From assembly GCF_037974355.1 (NCBI RefSeq), contig NZ_CP150235.1, positions 1,550,001 to 1,614,000 on the forward strand: a DNA stretch of 64,000 nt, given 5' to 3'. A program made the translations under genes and the position numbers. This document shows, piece by piece, positions 1 through 8,354 of this stretch. This stretch comes from Paenibacillus sp. FSL R5-0517 (GTDB lineage Bacteria; Bacillota; Bacilli; Paenibacillales; Paenibacillaceae). The notes beneath the pieces are model-generated. The model was not told the origin of the DNA. It searched no databases and saw nothing but the letters and a program-made list of their open reading frames with translations. Position 1 is the first letter of the stretch. Every line of letters starts with the position of its first letter.

Positions 1-717
1 ACGATAGACTTCCGCACCAATACCTTGTGCACCGATCATGGATGCAATAACAACCATGGACAATGACAACATGATCGTCTGGTTAATACCGGACATCACG
101 GTAGGCAAAGCGAGTGGAAGCTGTACTTTGAACAACTTCTGCATGGAGGTCGAGCCGAATGCATCGGCTGCTTCAACCAATTCGCCAGATACTTGTCTGA
201 TACCCAGATGAGTCAGACGAATCGTTGGTGGAATCGCAAAAATAACGGATGCGATAACACCTGGTACGACACCAAGGCTAAAGAATGTAACTGCAGGCAG
301 CAAGTAGACAAATGCAGGCATTGTCTGCATGAAGTCAAGCAGCGGTGTGATTATGCGTGCTGCAGTTTTGCTATATGCCAGCCAGATTCCGACCGGAACA
401 CCAATCAGAATGGAGATTAATCCTGAAGTGATAACCAGGCCGAGTGTGTCCATGGATTGGGACCAGTACCCAAGGTTATCTACCAGTAAGAATCCAATCA
501 CCGTAAATAGTGTCAATGGGAGGCGACCTACGAGGAACGCTAGAACACCCAGTATCGCAATGAACAGAAGCGGATGGGGCAACATGAACAGCCCGGAGAA
601 GAATCCGACTACTGCCTGAATAACAACAGAGATTACATTAAACAATCCGGAGAGCGAGGAGCTCATCCAGTCAACGATGGATTCAATCCACGATGCTAGT
701 GGTATTTTGGGAATCAT
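1..717 (-). CDS. opuAB: Glycine betaine/proline ABC transporter permease OpuAB (3' end outside window)
   Basis: This is the membrane permease of the OpuA osmoprotectant importer, which takes up glycine betaine with the OpuAA ATPase and the OpuAC binding protein. 239 codons are visible from the start Met-Ile-Pro-Lys-Ile-Pro-Leu; the end and any opuAC gene lie left of base 1. Several hydrophobic segments are seen, and then the typical BPD_transp_1 stretch (for example MQTMPAFVYLLPAVTFF and LPTVMSGINQTIMLSLSMVV). The start codon (ATG, 717-715) lies inside the end of opuAA, a 35-base overlap that implies translational coupling. Identity is known from family resemblance; the osmoprotectant substrate is inferred from that and from the GbsR-type neighbour. 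Confidence 0.93.
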   Translation of the reverse strand, partial: MIPKIPLASWIESIVDWMSSSLSGLFNVISVVIQAVVGFFSGLFMLPHPLLFIAILGVLAFLVGRLPLTLFTVIGFLLVDNLGYWSQSMDTLGLVITSGLISILIGVPVGIWLAYSKTAARIITPLLDFMQTMPAFVYLLPAVTFFSLGVVPGVIASVIFAIPPTIRLTHLGIRQVSGELVEAADAFGSTSMQKLFKVQLPLALPTVMSGINQTIMLSLSMVVIASMIGAQGIGAEVYR

Positions 718-1912
718 TCACAAGTTCCTCCTTTACTGCAACTTCACCGCTAAGTGCACCCAGCAGGGCACCGCGGACGATAACACCTTGCAGACGGCCA
801 TTCTCACCAACAACAGCGAGAGGCACATGGGCTGAACTTACCATTTCGAATAATTCATGAATCAAAGTCTCAGGCGCAACAGTAGGCCCGTCTGTGATCA
901 GAATGTCGTTTAATACTTTATTTTCGCGCATCGCACGGGTAGCATCTTCAGCTGTGATGACACCAAGCAGTTTTTTCGAACGGTCAATGACAAACAGGTT
1001 GGAAATTCCGCGTTCGCGCATTAATTCGAGGGCAACACGAGGACCACGATCAAGTGTAATCGTTTCAGGGCGACGCATTACGTGGGATGCTGTAAGGACC
1101 TTGGACAGATCCACGTCTTCGACGAAGCGGGCCACGTATGAGTTGGCCGGTTGAATCATAATCTCTTCCGGTGTACCAATCTGCACAACTGCGCCGTCTT
1201 TCATGAGGGCAATACGATCGCCGATGCGCAGCGCTTCGTCCAAGTCATGGGTAATGAAAATAATGGTCTTTTTCATTTTATCCTGAAGCTCGATCAACTC
1301 ATCTTGCATATCACGACGAATCAATGGATCAAGTGCACTGAAGGCTTCATCCATTAGTAGTACTTCCGGGTCATTGGCAAGTGCACGCGCCAAGCCGACA
1401 CGTTGCTGCATCCCGCCACTGAGTTCATCTGGCATTTTGTCTTCCCAGCCTTTCAGGCCAACCAGCTCAAGTGAGGTTTTTGCCTTCTCCCGGCGAACTT
1501 CCTTATCTACTTTTTGTATTTCCAATCCATACTCCACATTATCAAGAACGGTACGGTGCGGGAATAACGCAAACTTCTGGAAGACCATGCTAATCGTTTT
1601 CCGGCGCACTTCGCGCAATTGTTCTTTGTTCATCTTGCGTAGATCCTTACCATGGACCAGAATTTCTCCGGATGTTGGTTCAATCAGACGATTGAACATC
1701 CGAACCAGTGTGGATTTACCACTCCCGGACAGCCCCATAATAACGAAAATCTCGCCTTCCTTAATATCCATGTTGACCCGGTTGACACCAACCGTTATCT
1801 GTTTTTCTTTGGCCAACTTTTCTTTACCCCAACCTTGCTCCAGTAATTGCAGACCTTGCTCGGTTTGGGGCCCAAACAATTTACTTACGTTTTTCACTTC
1901 AAGTATGGTCAT
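683..1912 (-). CDS. opuAA: Glycine betaine ABC transporter ATP-binding protein OpuAA
   Basis: This is the ATPase subunit of the OpuA glycine betaine importer (about 409 residues, close to B. subtilis OpuAA). Visible motifs are the Walker A box GLSGSGKST, the ABC signature LSGGMQQR and the Walker B/D-loop LLMDEAFSALDP. Two C-terminal CBS repeats follow from about residue 280, a module that in OpuA systems senses ionic strength. I chose the ATG at 1912 because an AAGGGGTG ribosome site lies 7-8 bases before it and the product then begins MTILEVKNVSK as in the family; the open frame continues upstream without such a site. It is first in the operon ahead of opuAB, with a palindromic operator-like site upstream. 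Confidence 0.95.
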   Translation of the reverse strand: MTILEVKNVSKLFGPQTEQGLQLLEQGWGKEKLAKEKQITVGVNRVNMDIKEGEIFVIMGLSGSGKSTLVRMFNRLIEPTSGEILVHGKDLRKMNKEQLREVRRKTISMVFQKFALFPHRTVLDNVEYGLEIQKVDKEVRREKAKTSLELVGLKGWEDKMPDELSGGMQQRVGLARALANDPEVLLMDEAFSALDPLIRRDMQDELIELQDKMKKTIIFITHDLDEALRIGDRIALMKDGAVVQIGTPEEIMIQPANSYVARFVEDVDLSKVLTASHVMRRPETITLDRGPRVALELMRERGISNLFVIDRSKKLLGVITAEDATRAMRENKVLNDILITDGPTVAPETLIHELFEMVSSAHVPLAVVGENGRLQGVIVRGALLGALSGEVAVKEELVNDSQNTTSIVD

Positions 1913-2093
1913 GTTTTCACCCCTTCTGATGTGTTGTGCACTTCGAACGGCTTTCAGCATCCATAAGCCCATACACTTATGCGCCCAGCCACGAAATCCG
2001 GTAGTTGTTGCTTCGCTTCCCGTCTTTCTGGGTAACGAGTTTAATACTAACAATACTTAACCAGTATATCAACCGAATAAACAGTACATAATG

Positions 2094-2117
2094 TTTGTAC
2101 AGTAAAAACTGTACAAA
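2094..2117. promoter_or_regulatory. Perfect inverted repeat between opuAA and the GbsR-type gene (putative operator)
   Basis: Two perfect 10-base arms, TTTGTACAGT and ACTGTACAAA, flank AAAA. A related half-site, CAGTACA, lies just left at about 2082-2088. The site sits in the 500-base divergent region (1913-2413) that must hold both promoters; nothing else coding is seen there. GbsR-family repressors of choline and betaine genes are known to bind sites in such regions, so binding by the adjacent regulator is the natural inference, but no consensus was checked. Confidence 0.6.
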
Positions 2118-2413
2118 GTTTTTCGTCCAAATACTCCGTCATTCTCCTTATTCTGGCTTATAAGGCAGCTTTACATTTGACAATGCTTTTCCTACAATAG
2201 AAAATGAGCTGAATTGAAGCTGAATTTTTTGGTTAAAAGATAGTCATAGGCAATTGTAGCCTGGTAAAGTTCCCATTTTCATACATTGGGTGAATGAAAG
2301 CCCTCTGGCATATATGATGTCCGGCCGAGAGCTTTCCCATGTAAGCAGGACTTTTAAAGTGTTGCAATGATTTCGCCAAAGACTGTGGAATGTTCAGAAT
2401 GGAGGTTGCAAGC

Positions 2414-2989
2414 ATGGGCTTGGACCATTTACAAGAGGAACAGCAGGCAACCGTGCTGAAGATTCGTAAGCGCGTTATTGAAGCCATTGGACGTAATATG
2501 GATCTTTACGGGGTTACGCTGTCTACGGGACACTTATATGGATTGCTATTTTTTGCAGACAAACCAATGACCCTTGACGATATGGGACGGGAAATGGAAA
2601 TGAGCAAAACGAGTATGAGTACAGGTGTACGAACACTGCTGGATTTGAAAATGGTAAATAAAGTGTGGAGCAAGGGCTCCAGAAAAGACCTATATGAAGT
2701 GGAATATGACTGGCATCAGACGTTTACGGATTATTTTGCGATTAAATGGAGAAAAGCCGTGGAGAGTAACCTTCAGGTTCTACGCAAATCGATTGAAGAA
2801 CTGAATCGACTAGTTGAAGATCTGGATGAAGAGACGGATGTTGAACTAATCCGGACCCTGATGGAAGACAAACATAAGATTTTGCAAGCGGAAGCATATT
2901 ACAAATGGTTGGATCGATTGATTGATACCATGGAAGATGAAGAGATATACAAGCTGGTTCCGAAGGAAGAGATCAAGGAACATCTATAA
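2414..2989 (+). CDS. GbsR/MarR-type choline-responsive transcriptional regulator
   Basis: A 191-residue GbsR-family regulator (winged helix of MarR type). In Bacillus, GbsR and its relatives OpcR and OpuAR sense choline or control betaine uptake and synthesis. The winged-helix part includes LSTGHLYGLLFFADKPMTLD, followed by MGREMEMSKTSMSTGVRTLL and then a charged helical C-terminus ending EEIKEHL. The ATG at 2414 is preceded by GGAGG at 2401-2405; an upstream in-frame ATG at 2390 has no such site. It is transcribed divergently from opuAA-opuAB, which points to local control of betaine uptake. Whether the ligand is choline or betaine cannot be told from sequence. Confidence 0.88.
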   Translation: MGLDHLQEEQQATVLKIRKRVIEAIGRNMDLYGVTLSTGHLYGLLFFADKPMTLDDMGREMEMSKTSMSTGVRTLLDLKMVNKVWSKGSRKDLYEVEYDWHQTFTDYFAIKWRKAVESNLQVLRKSIEELNRLVEDLDEETDVELIRTLMEDKHKILQAEAYYKWLDRLIDTMEDEEIYKLVPKEEIKEHL

Positions 2990-2997
2990 TGACATGC

Positions 2998-3032
2998 AAA
3001 GGGCCCTTTCCGTTAGAGGAGAGGGCCCTTTT
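2998..3032. terminator. Intrinsic terminator, probably bidirectional
   Basis: AAAGGGCCCT pairs with AGGGCCCTTTT around a short loop. It sits between the convergent GbsR-type gene and the AraC-type gene, with A and T tracts on both sides. Confidence 0.85.
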
Positions 3033-3117
3033 GGCTTGTGCAATATCTTACTGAATTATAATGAAGGAACACGATGTAAAAGATAACTTTGCCCATCGTA
3101 TCGACCTATGTTCACAT

Positions 3118-4743
3118 TTAATGTCCAATCAGACCTGCATGAGGAAAGGCTACAGGCTGCTGTGAAATCTGTTGCAGTTCATTCAGTATCTGCATTTGGC
3201 CACCTGGAGTCCAGCATAACTGATGCCAATTCGAGATATCGTGAACGTTACCTTGTAACACGGCAGGGGAGCGATTCCAGGATGCCGTTTGCTTCATGCG
3301 CCGGAACACCTTTTCACTGGCAGGCTGAAGCGAAGCGCGGTGAATCAACAGGTAATCCGTGTCCAGCACGGGGATACTATCTGCTGCATAATCATACCGG
3401 GAGATGTCGGGAGATATAATCTGGGCAGGGAGCAGTCCCAATTCAGCATACAACAAATGATTTAATGGATGCTCGCCAGTTCCTTGTAAGCGAATGAACT
3501 GATTCGTGACCTCCATCAGAGTCAACCGTTTTTGTCGGAAATAAGGTTGTAGGTTCAATCCTGCTTCAAGTTTGCGAAACTCAAGTTCCTTGAAGTTTAG
3601 CAACGCTTGCTTCTCGCGTCCGACCAGTTCGGCTATGCGAAAATGGTTCTCTTTCCAGTCATCCGTGGATTCCAAGATGACGGTGGGAGCAATATTTTTC
3701 AGTCGATCGTAATAGGGCTTGTGGTAAAAGTCACCGATGATCAGATCTGGCTTCGCATGCCGAAGTTGATCTAATTGTCTGGTTAATTGACGTTCATGTT
3801 CATATTCATCCGATTCCCGGTCAAGAACTCCTTCCAGCACAGCTACAGGGCGCAATCCAAGCGAAGTCAGATTCTGATCGAATCCCATGATGGATGCCGT
3901 AGCTACGCGAAGTTGATCTTTTTTCATATATACGCTGGGAGCAATCCCCAAGGTTTGTTTGAATTTGCGGCTAAAATAATACTCGTTGCCATACCCTACA
4001 GATACCGCGACGTCTTTAAGAATACAGTTTTCTTCGGTCAGCTGTTTTTTGGCTTCATCTATCCGTAAACGATTGAGATAATCGGTCGGCGACATGCCTT
4101 TGGCTTTCTTGAAACTGCGTGAATAGGAGCTGGGTGTGAGACCGGCAATCTTCGCAAGCTGATCCATGCTGATTCCTTCACTCATGTAGCGTCGCATATA
4201 CATAATGCTGCGTTCCAAGGCAGGGTCCACTTTCTCATGATTGGCTTCCAGCCGGTTCTCCGAGAGAAACTGCAGCAGTTCATGCAATTGGCCATGTATG
4301 CTGATAAAGTGATCTGGCTGACAGCCCCGATAGGTCTCATACAGTTGTTCCAAACGTGATACAGCCTGCTGCTCGTGACGAACTAGCAACCTGCCTGTTT
4401 GCCAATCCAGCGGAAAGCCAGGTGAAGAGGTCATTTTCCACTCGCCTCGCACTTGCTGCAAACGAACGGTATCCATGCTTAGCAAAATACATTCGGTCAC
4501 CTTCGAGCGAGCAGCGGCCTCGATGGTTGTACCTGGCTTCAGTACATATATGCTGCCCGCTTGAGCCGGATAGGCTGTATCATTCAGGACCAGAACACCG
4601 TCTCCTTGTAAAATAAGACAGAGCATGGGCCGGGACACCGTCTTGCCTTGCACACGGAAATTCTCCCCGCGACGCATACGGCACATGGAGGAGAGGAGCG
4701 GTAGAGATGAGGTTTCAGCAATGAAGGGAAACTGTTCAGTCAT
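3118..4743 (-). CDS. AraC-family regulator with C-terminal periplasmic-binding-like (siderophore-sensing) domain
   Basis: This 541-residue protein has the architecture of B. subtilis Btr (YbbB), which activates iron-siderophore uptake genes when it binds the siderophore. Residues about 1-120 look like the cupin-type N-terminus. Residues about 175-275 carry the AraC double helix-turn-helix (MSEGISMDQLAKIAGLTPSS, then the conserved VGYGNEYYFSRKFKQTLGIAPS). Residues about 280-541 resemble a Peripla_BP_2 binding protein without a signal peptide (IMGFDQNLTSLGLRPVAVLE). Start ATG 4743 is preferred because AAAGGATGG lies about 5 bases before it; ATG 4752 has no usable spacing. A Fur-type box lies just upstream. 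No iron ABC transporter is next to it in this window, so its targets are elsewhere. Confidence 0.88.
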   Translation of the reverse strand: MTEQFPFIAETSSLPLLSSMCRMRRGENFRVQGKTVSRPMLCLILQGDGVLVLNDTAYPAQAGSIYVLKPGTTIEAAARSKVTECILLSMDTVRLQQVRGEWKMTSSPGFPLDWQTGRLLVRHEQQAVSRLEQLYETYRGCQPDHFISIHGQLHELLQFLSENRLEANHEKVDPALERSIMYMRRYMSEGISMDQLAKIAGLTPSSYSRSFKKAKGMSPTDYLNRLRIDEAKKQLTEENCILKDVAVSVGYGNEYYFSRKFKQTLGIAPSVYMKKDQLRVATASIMGFDQNLTSLGLRPVAVLEGVLDRESDEYEHERQLTRQLDQLRHAKPDLIIGDFYHKPYYDRLKNIAPTVILESTDDWKENHFRIAELVGREKQALLNFKELEFRKLEAGLNLQPYFRQKRLTLMEVTNQFIRLQGTGEHPLNHLLYAELGLLPAQIISPDISRYDYAADSIPVLDTDYLLIHRASLQPASEKVFRRMKQTASWNRSPAVLQGNVHDISNWHQLCWTPGGQMQILNELQQISQQPVAFPHAGLIGH

Positions 4744-4771
4744 ACGGACCATCCTTTTGTCTTATTTTCTT

Positions 4772-4790
4772 AATGATAACAATTATCATT
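4772..4790. promoter_or_regulatory. Fur box upstream of the AraC/siderophore regulator
   Basis: AATGATAACAATTATCATT closely matches the 19-base Fur consensus (GATAATGATAATCATTATC) with near-perfect dyad symmetry. It lies about 29 bases before the start at 4743, where it could block transcription when iron is plentiful. Confidence 0.85.
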
Positions 4791-4830
4791 CTCATATGGA
4801 AGATGTTTTTTCAAATAGTTTTCGACAACC

Positions 4831-4878
4831 AAAAAAGGATTACCAAGAGCCACTAGGGCTGCAGGGTAATCCTTTTTG
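4831..4878 (-). terminator. Intrinsic terminator of the secreted beta-propeller gene
   Basis: AAAAAGGATTACC pairs with GGTAATCCTTTTT across an 18-base loop. On the minus strand it follows the gene ending at 4929 and ends in a T tract. Confidence 0.8.
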
Positions 4879-4928
4879 TTATGGACAAGTCCGTAGAATG
4901 AGCTACATGCTTGAATCAACAGGATATA

Positions 4929-6215
4929 TTAGTACGGTGTCACCAATAGAATATTGTCCAGGAAAACGTCACTCATGACTTTTTTGCCTGTTCCGCCCGT
5001 TTGCACATGATACAAGCGATACTGATCTTTGGCATTGATGTAGAACAGGCCTGCAACATCATCTCTGATATGGAATGCATCCCATTCGTCACTGGTAAGT
5101 TTGGTTACCTTGAGAGTAGTATTGACCGAATAGAGACCATTGTTGCCCGAGATGTAAGCAGCCGTAGGTGTACCATTGGTCAATTGATTAGCAACATACG
5201 TTACATTGTTCAGGTTCAGGTTGGCGGACTTGGTTACTTTGTTGCCGGAGACCGTTTTGGCATAAGCCTTCTTGTCTGCATCAATAAGGACAACCTTGTC
5301 TGTACCTAGAGCACTTACTTCCCGAACGCTTTTGTTATGAAGCTGAAGTGTTTTGGCTGAAGTTGTTAACGCAAACGCTTTGCCTTTGGCATAATTGTAA
5401 TCCTTGTTACTGTCGAGCTCGATTCCTTTGTTATACACGTAAAGATTGTTACCCCAACCACCGGAGTATACTGCATTCACATCCAGTTTGGCTTTGGGAT
5501 TTACCGCAGTGGCCTTGCCCGTGTTGTAATTCACCTTATACATGACAACAGCATTGGTAGAGTAGTACTGCTCATATGGGTCTGTATTGACCATGAGTTG
5601 CAGTTCGTTTTTGGCCAGATTCGTAAAATAACGACCTTCCACTGCACCTGCGGCAATTCGCTGCACAGCTCCAGAACCGTTGGATGTTTTGGACACGATC
5701 CACGTGTTTCCATTAACCAGTGCGTTATAGTAAACCCGCCCTTTGGTTACCACGAGAAACGGAAAGTCGGTATCAGCCTTGTCCGCAATCTTGGTAACAG
5801 CTGAAGCGTCACTATTGCCATTAGCGCGATATATCGTGCCTGTAGCATCCAGATAATAGATGAATCCATTATCCGTATAATAGCTGAGCACATCTGTTGC
5901 AAATGTCTCTGCCGCATCGCTGGACCCGTCATTCGGAACCCGAAGCAATGTTGTGGAAGAAGCAGTCTGGGTGTAGTAGAGATAAGAACCTGCCGCGAGC
6001 AAGTCCACCCCTTGGAAATCAATTAATACTTCTGTTGTATTGCTTCCATCCGCGGATACTTTGTACAAAACGCCGTCGGACTCATAATACACAGTGGATT
6101 GGCTAAGTGAAGCTGCCTGGGCTTCGCCCCCGCCTCCGAATGCCACTGCTGCAATGAGTGTAAATAACAGCAATGTACAGATGATGCGTTGTAAATATGT
6201 ATGCCCTGTTCTCAT
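4929..6215 (-). CDS. Secreted DUF5050-type beta-propeller protein
   Basis: A 428-residue exported protein of unknown function. It begins with a signal peptide: basic MRTGHTYLQR, a hydrophobic core (TLLLFTLIAAVAFGG) and a likely cleavage after AQA at about residue 34. The rest is made of short repeats with YY, LY and DGS motifs (for example VYYESDGVLYKVSADGSNTT and YLYYTQTASSTTLLRVPNDG), typical of the DUF5050 LRP1-like beta-propeller family. A GAGGAAAGC ribosome site precedes the ATG. It stands alone with its own terminator. An extracellular or cell-wall location is inferred from the signal peptide; a ligand cannot be named. Confidence 0.8.
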   Translation of the reverse strand: MRTGHTYLQRIICTLLLFTLIAAVAFGGGGEAQAASLSQSTVYYESDGVLYKVSADGSNTTEVLIDFQGVDLLAAGSYLYYTQTASSTTLLRVPNDGSSDAAETFATDVLSYYTDNGFIYYLDATGTIYRANGNSDASAVTKIADKADTDFPFLVVTKGRVYYNALVNGNTWIVSKTSNGSGAVQRIAAGAVEGRYFTNLAKNELQLMVNTDPYEQYYSTNAVVMYKVNYNTGKATAVNPKAKLDVNAVYSGGWGNNLYVYNKGIELDSNKDYNYAKGKAFALTTSAKTLQLHNKSVREVSALGTDKVVLIDADKKAYAKTVSGNKVTKSANLNLNNVTYVANQLTNGTPTAAYISGNNGLYSVNTTLKVTKLTSDEWDAFHIRDDVAGLFYINAKDQYRLYHVQTGGTGKKVMSDVFLDNILLVTPY

Positions 6216-6319
6216 GCTTTCCTCGTCCCCTTCGTTCTATATGTATGTCGTTAATTTCTTATGTTATATCGGTAAACTATGGAAGATATGTTAGATCTCA
6301 AACATGAAAAAAGAAGCGA

Positions 6320-6336
6320 ATGAAATTGAATTTCAT
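6320..6336. promoter_or_regulatory. Perfect palindrome upstream of the Gfo/Idh/MocA gene (putative operator)
   Basis: ATGAAATT and AATTTCAT flank a single G. The site lies about 140 bases before the oxidoreductase start, in the divergent region shared with the secreted protein gene. Dyads of this kind are typical of RpiR/LacI-type operators, and an RpiR gene lies just past the oxidoreductase, but the link is inference. Confidence 0.4.
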
Positions 6337-6478
6337 ACACATTCAAACCTGAAATGGAATTGCGAATGATGCTGCCAATCCGGCTCCAAAGCATTCTCCG
6401 CCTGACTTGATCGTGATAACATAACATTTAATCAGCGAAGAGAGTCAACTGACTAATCAACGACAGGAGCGAAACGAT

Positions 6479-7468
6479 ATGATGAATATAGCAACGATCG
6501 GTACAGGGTCCATTGTGGATGCCGTTCTATCCGCGATCAATGAACTGGAAGATGTCATTTGTACAGCGATGTACTCCCGGAAGAGAGAGACAGCACAGGA
6601 GCTTGCGAGTAAATATGAAGTAAATACAATCTATACGGACCTGGGGTCACTATTTGCAGATACAAATGTAGATCTCATTTATATTGCTTCACCAAACAGC
6701 ATGCACTACGAACAGGCTTATCAGGCACTTCAACACGGCAAACATGTCGTCTGCGAAAAACCGTTCACGTCCACGCTTCAGGAAGCAGAAACCCTGATTG
6801 CACTTGCAAAAGAAAAAAATCTGTTGCTGTTTGAAGCCATCTCGAATATTCATTTGCCCAATATTAAAGTCATACAGGAGCAGCTGCCAAAGCTTGGCCC
6901 AATCAAACTCATCCAATGTAACTACAGTCAATACTCACGCAAATACAATGATCTGCTTGCAGGGGGAACACCGAATGTATTTAATCCACAATTCTCTGGC
7001 GGAGCGCTGATGGATATTAATATATATAATCTTCATCTGGTCATGAATCTGTTCGGCAGTCCGAATACCGTATCGTATACTGCGAACCAGCATGCAAACG
7101 GCATTGATACGTCAGGCGTTGTCGTTCTCCAATATCCGGAGTTTATTGCGGAATGTGTGGGTGCCAAAGATACAAGCAGCATGAACTTTGTGCTTATTCA
7201 GGGAGAGAAAGGGTATCTTCAGGTTGTCGGGGGAGCAAACGGTTGCCGGGAGATCAAGCTTCAGAACGGGAATGAGTCTGCTGAGGCGTATAATGCCCAG
7301 ACCAAATCCAATTGGCTCTACTATGAGTGGGAAGTGTTCAGGGACATCCATGCAGGTGGGGATTACAACCGGTGTTACGAACTGCTCGAACACAGCCAGT
7401 CTGTGATGAGTGTACTCATGGGTGCGCGTAAGGATGCCGGAATTGTATTCGCAGCAGATCAGCGTTAA
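6479..7468 (+). CDS. Gfo/Idh/MocA-family NAD(P)-dependent oxidoreductase
   Basis: A 329-residue dehydrogenase of the family that oxidises or reduces sugars and cyclitols with NAD(P). The N-terminal Rossmann segment reads MMNIATIGTGSIVDAVLSAI, and the family motif VVCEKPFTST (the EKP lysine) lies at about residues 91-100. The C-terminal alpha/beta domain follows (GGALMDINIYNLHLVMNLFG). A GGAGC ribosome site precedes ATG 6479. Its stop is only three bases from the stop of the convergent RpiR gene, with no terminator between. The substrate cannot be told. Confidence 0.9.
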   Translation: MMNIATIGTGSIVDAVLSAINELEDVICTAMYSRKRETAQELASKYEVNTIYTDLGSLFADTNVDLIYIASPNSMHYEQAYQALQHGKHVVCEKPFTSTLQEAETLIALAKEKNLLLFEAISNIHLPNIKVIQEQLPKLGPIKLIQCNYSQYSRKYNDLLAGGTPNVFNPQFSGGALMDINIYNLHLVMNLFGSPNTVSYTANQHANGIDTSGVVVLQYPEFIAECVGAKDTSSMNFVLIQGEKGYLQVVGGANGCREIKLQNGNESAEAYNAQTKSNWLYYEWEVFRDIHAGGDYNRCYELLEHSQSVMSVLMGARKDAGIVFAADQR

Positions 7469-7471
7469 TCG

Positions 7472-8320
7472 TTAATACGTGTCACTAATGCTGCTCATGT
7501 ACAACATGTCGAAAATATAAAGTACGGAGACCATCGAAGACATTTTGGACAGCCTTAATTGTTCATTGTATCCGTAAGCGAGTAACGTTTCGTCACAATG
7601 TTTGGACAAGGTTGAATGGTTGCTGCCCGTGACCGCGATAACTTTCATCTGTTTGTTGCTCAGCACTTTGGCCGCTTCAATCATGGATTGGTTCTCACCT
7701 GTGTGTGATATAACAAAAGACAGCGTCAGGCTGTTGGGATTCATCGTATTCAAGTAATGCATGTTGGCATTATTGTGAGCAATTGCAGATATGCCGAGTT
7801 CATTCCATTTGGCACAAGCCTGTTGAGCTAGATAATAATTCATATCACTGCCATAGATATCGATGCGTCCAGATTCTTTGACCCAGTTAGAGATTCGCAG
7901 CAAAACAGGAGCGTTTAACATCCGGCGTGTATCCTCCAGCGCCTGCTGATACAGGTAAGGAACCGAGTCGATGGCAGCAAGCACGTTGCCTTGTTCTGCA
8001 ATTGGACAATCCTGCGTCTGCAACGCAGAAGGTATCCGTTGATATTCAAGAGCAAGCTTTAACTGGAAGTCTGGGTACCCTTTGGTACCCAGCTTTTTGC
8101 ATAAGCGAACAATGGTGGATGAGCTTGTATAGGTCTGCTGAGCCAGTTCATGGGCTGTAGAATCAAATACAACTTCGGGATTGTTCAGGATATAGTCCAC
8201 AATATGCCTCTCCTGTGCCGTTAATTGTGAAGCATATTTTAATTTTTGAAGCAGTTTGGATTCCATGCGGTTGTTCCATTCCTCTCTATAATCATCCCAA
8301 AGCATATATCTCTTCATCAT
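7472..8320 (-). CDS. RpiR/MurR-family transcriptional regulator (HTH plus SIS domain)
   Basis: A 282-residue regulator. The N-terminal HTH_6 region includes QLTAQERHIVDYILNNPEVVF and SSSTIVRLCKKLGTKGYPDFQ. The C-terminal part is a sugar-phosphate-binding SIS domain (RIDIYGSDMNYYLAQQ, then LSFVISHTGENQSMIEAAKV). Such proteins sense phosphosugars. The start is uncertain: ATG 8320 has a weak AGG; ATG 8266 (MESKLLQKLKYAS) matches the usual family start and has GAGAGGA about 13 bases upstream. It begins 34 bases after the ABC-2 permease gene on the same strand, so it may be the last gene of that operon. Confidence 0.88.
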   Translation of the reverse strand: MMKRYMLWDDYREEWNNRMESKLLQKLKYASQLTAQERHIVDYILNNPEVVFDSTAHELAQQTYTSSSTIVRLCKKLGTKGYPDFQLKLALEYQRIPSALQTQDCPIAEQGNVLAAIDSVPYLYQQALEDTRRMLNAPVLLRISNWVKESGRIDIYGSDMNYYLAQQACAKWNELGISAIAHNNANMHYLNTMNPNSLTLSFVISHTGENQSMIEAAKVLSNKQMKVIAVTGSNHSTLSKHCDETLLAYGYNEQLRLSKMSSMVSVLYIFDMLYMSSISDTY

Positions 8321-8354
8321 AACCTGCGTTTATTGATTTCTCAATCTGCACATC

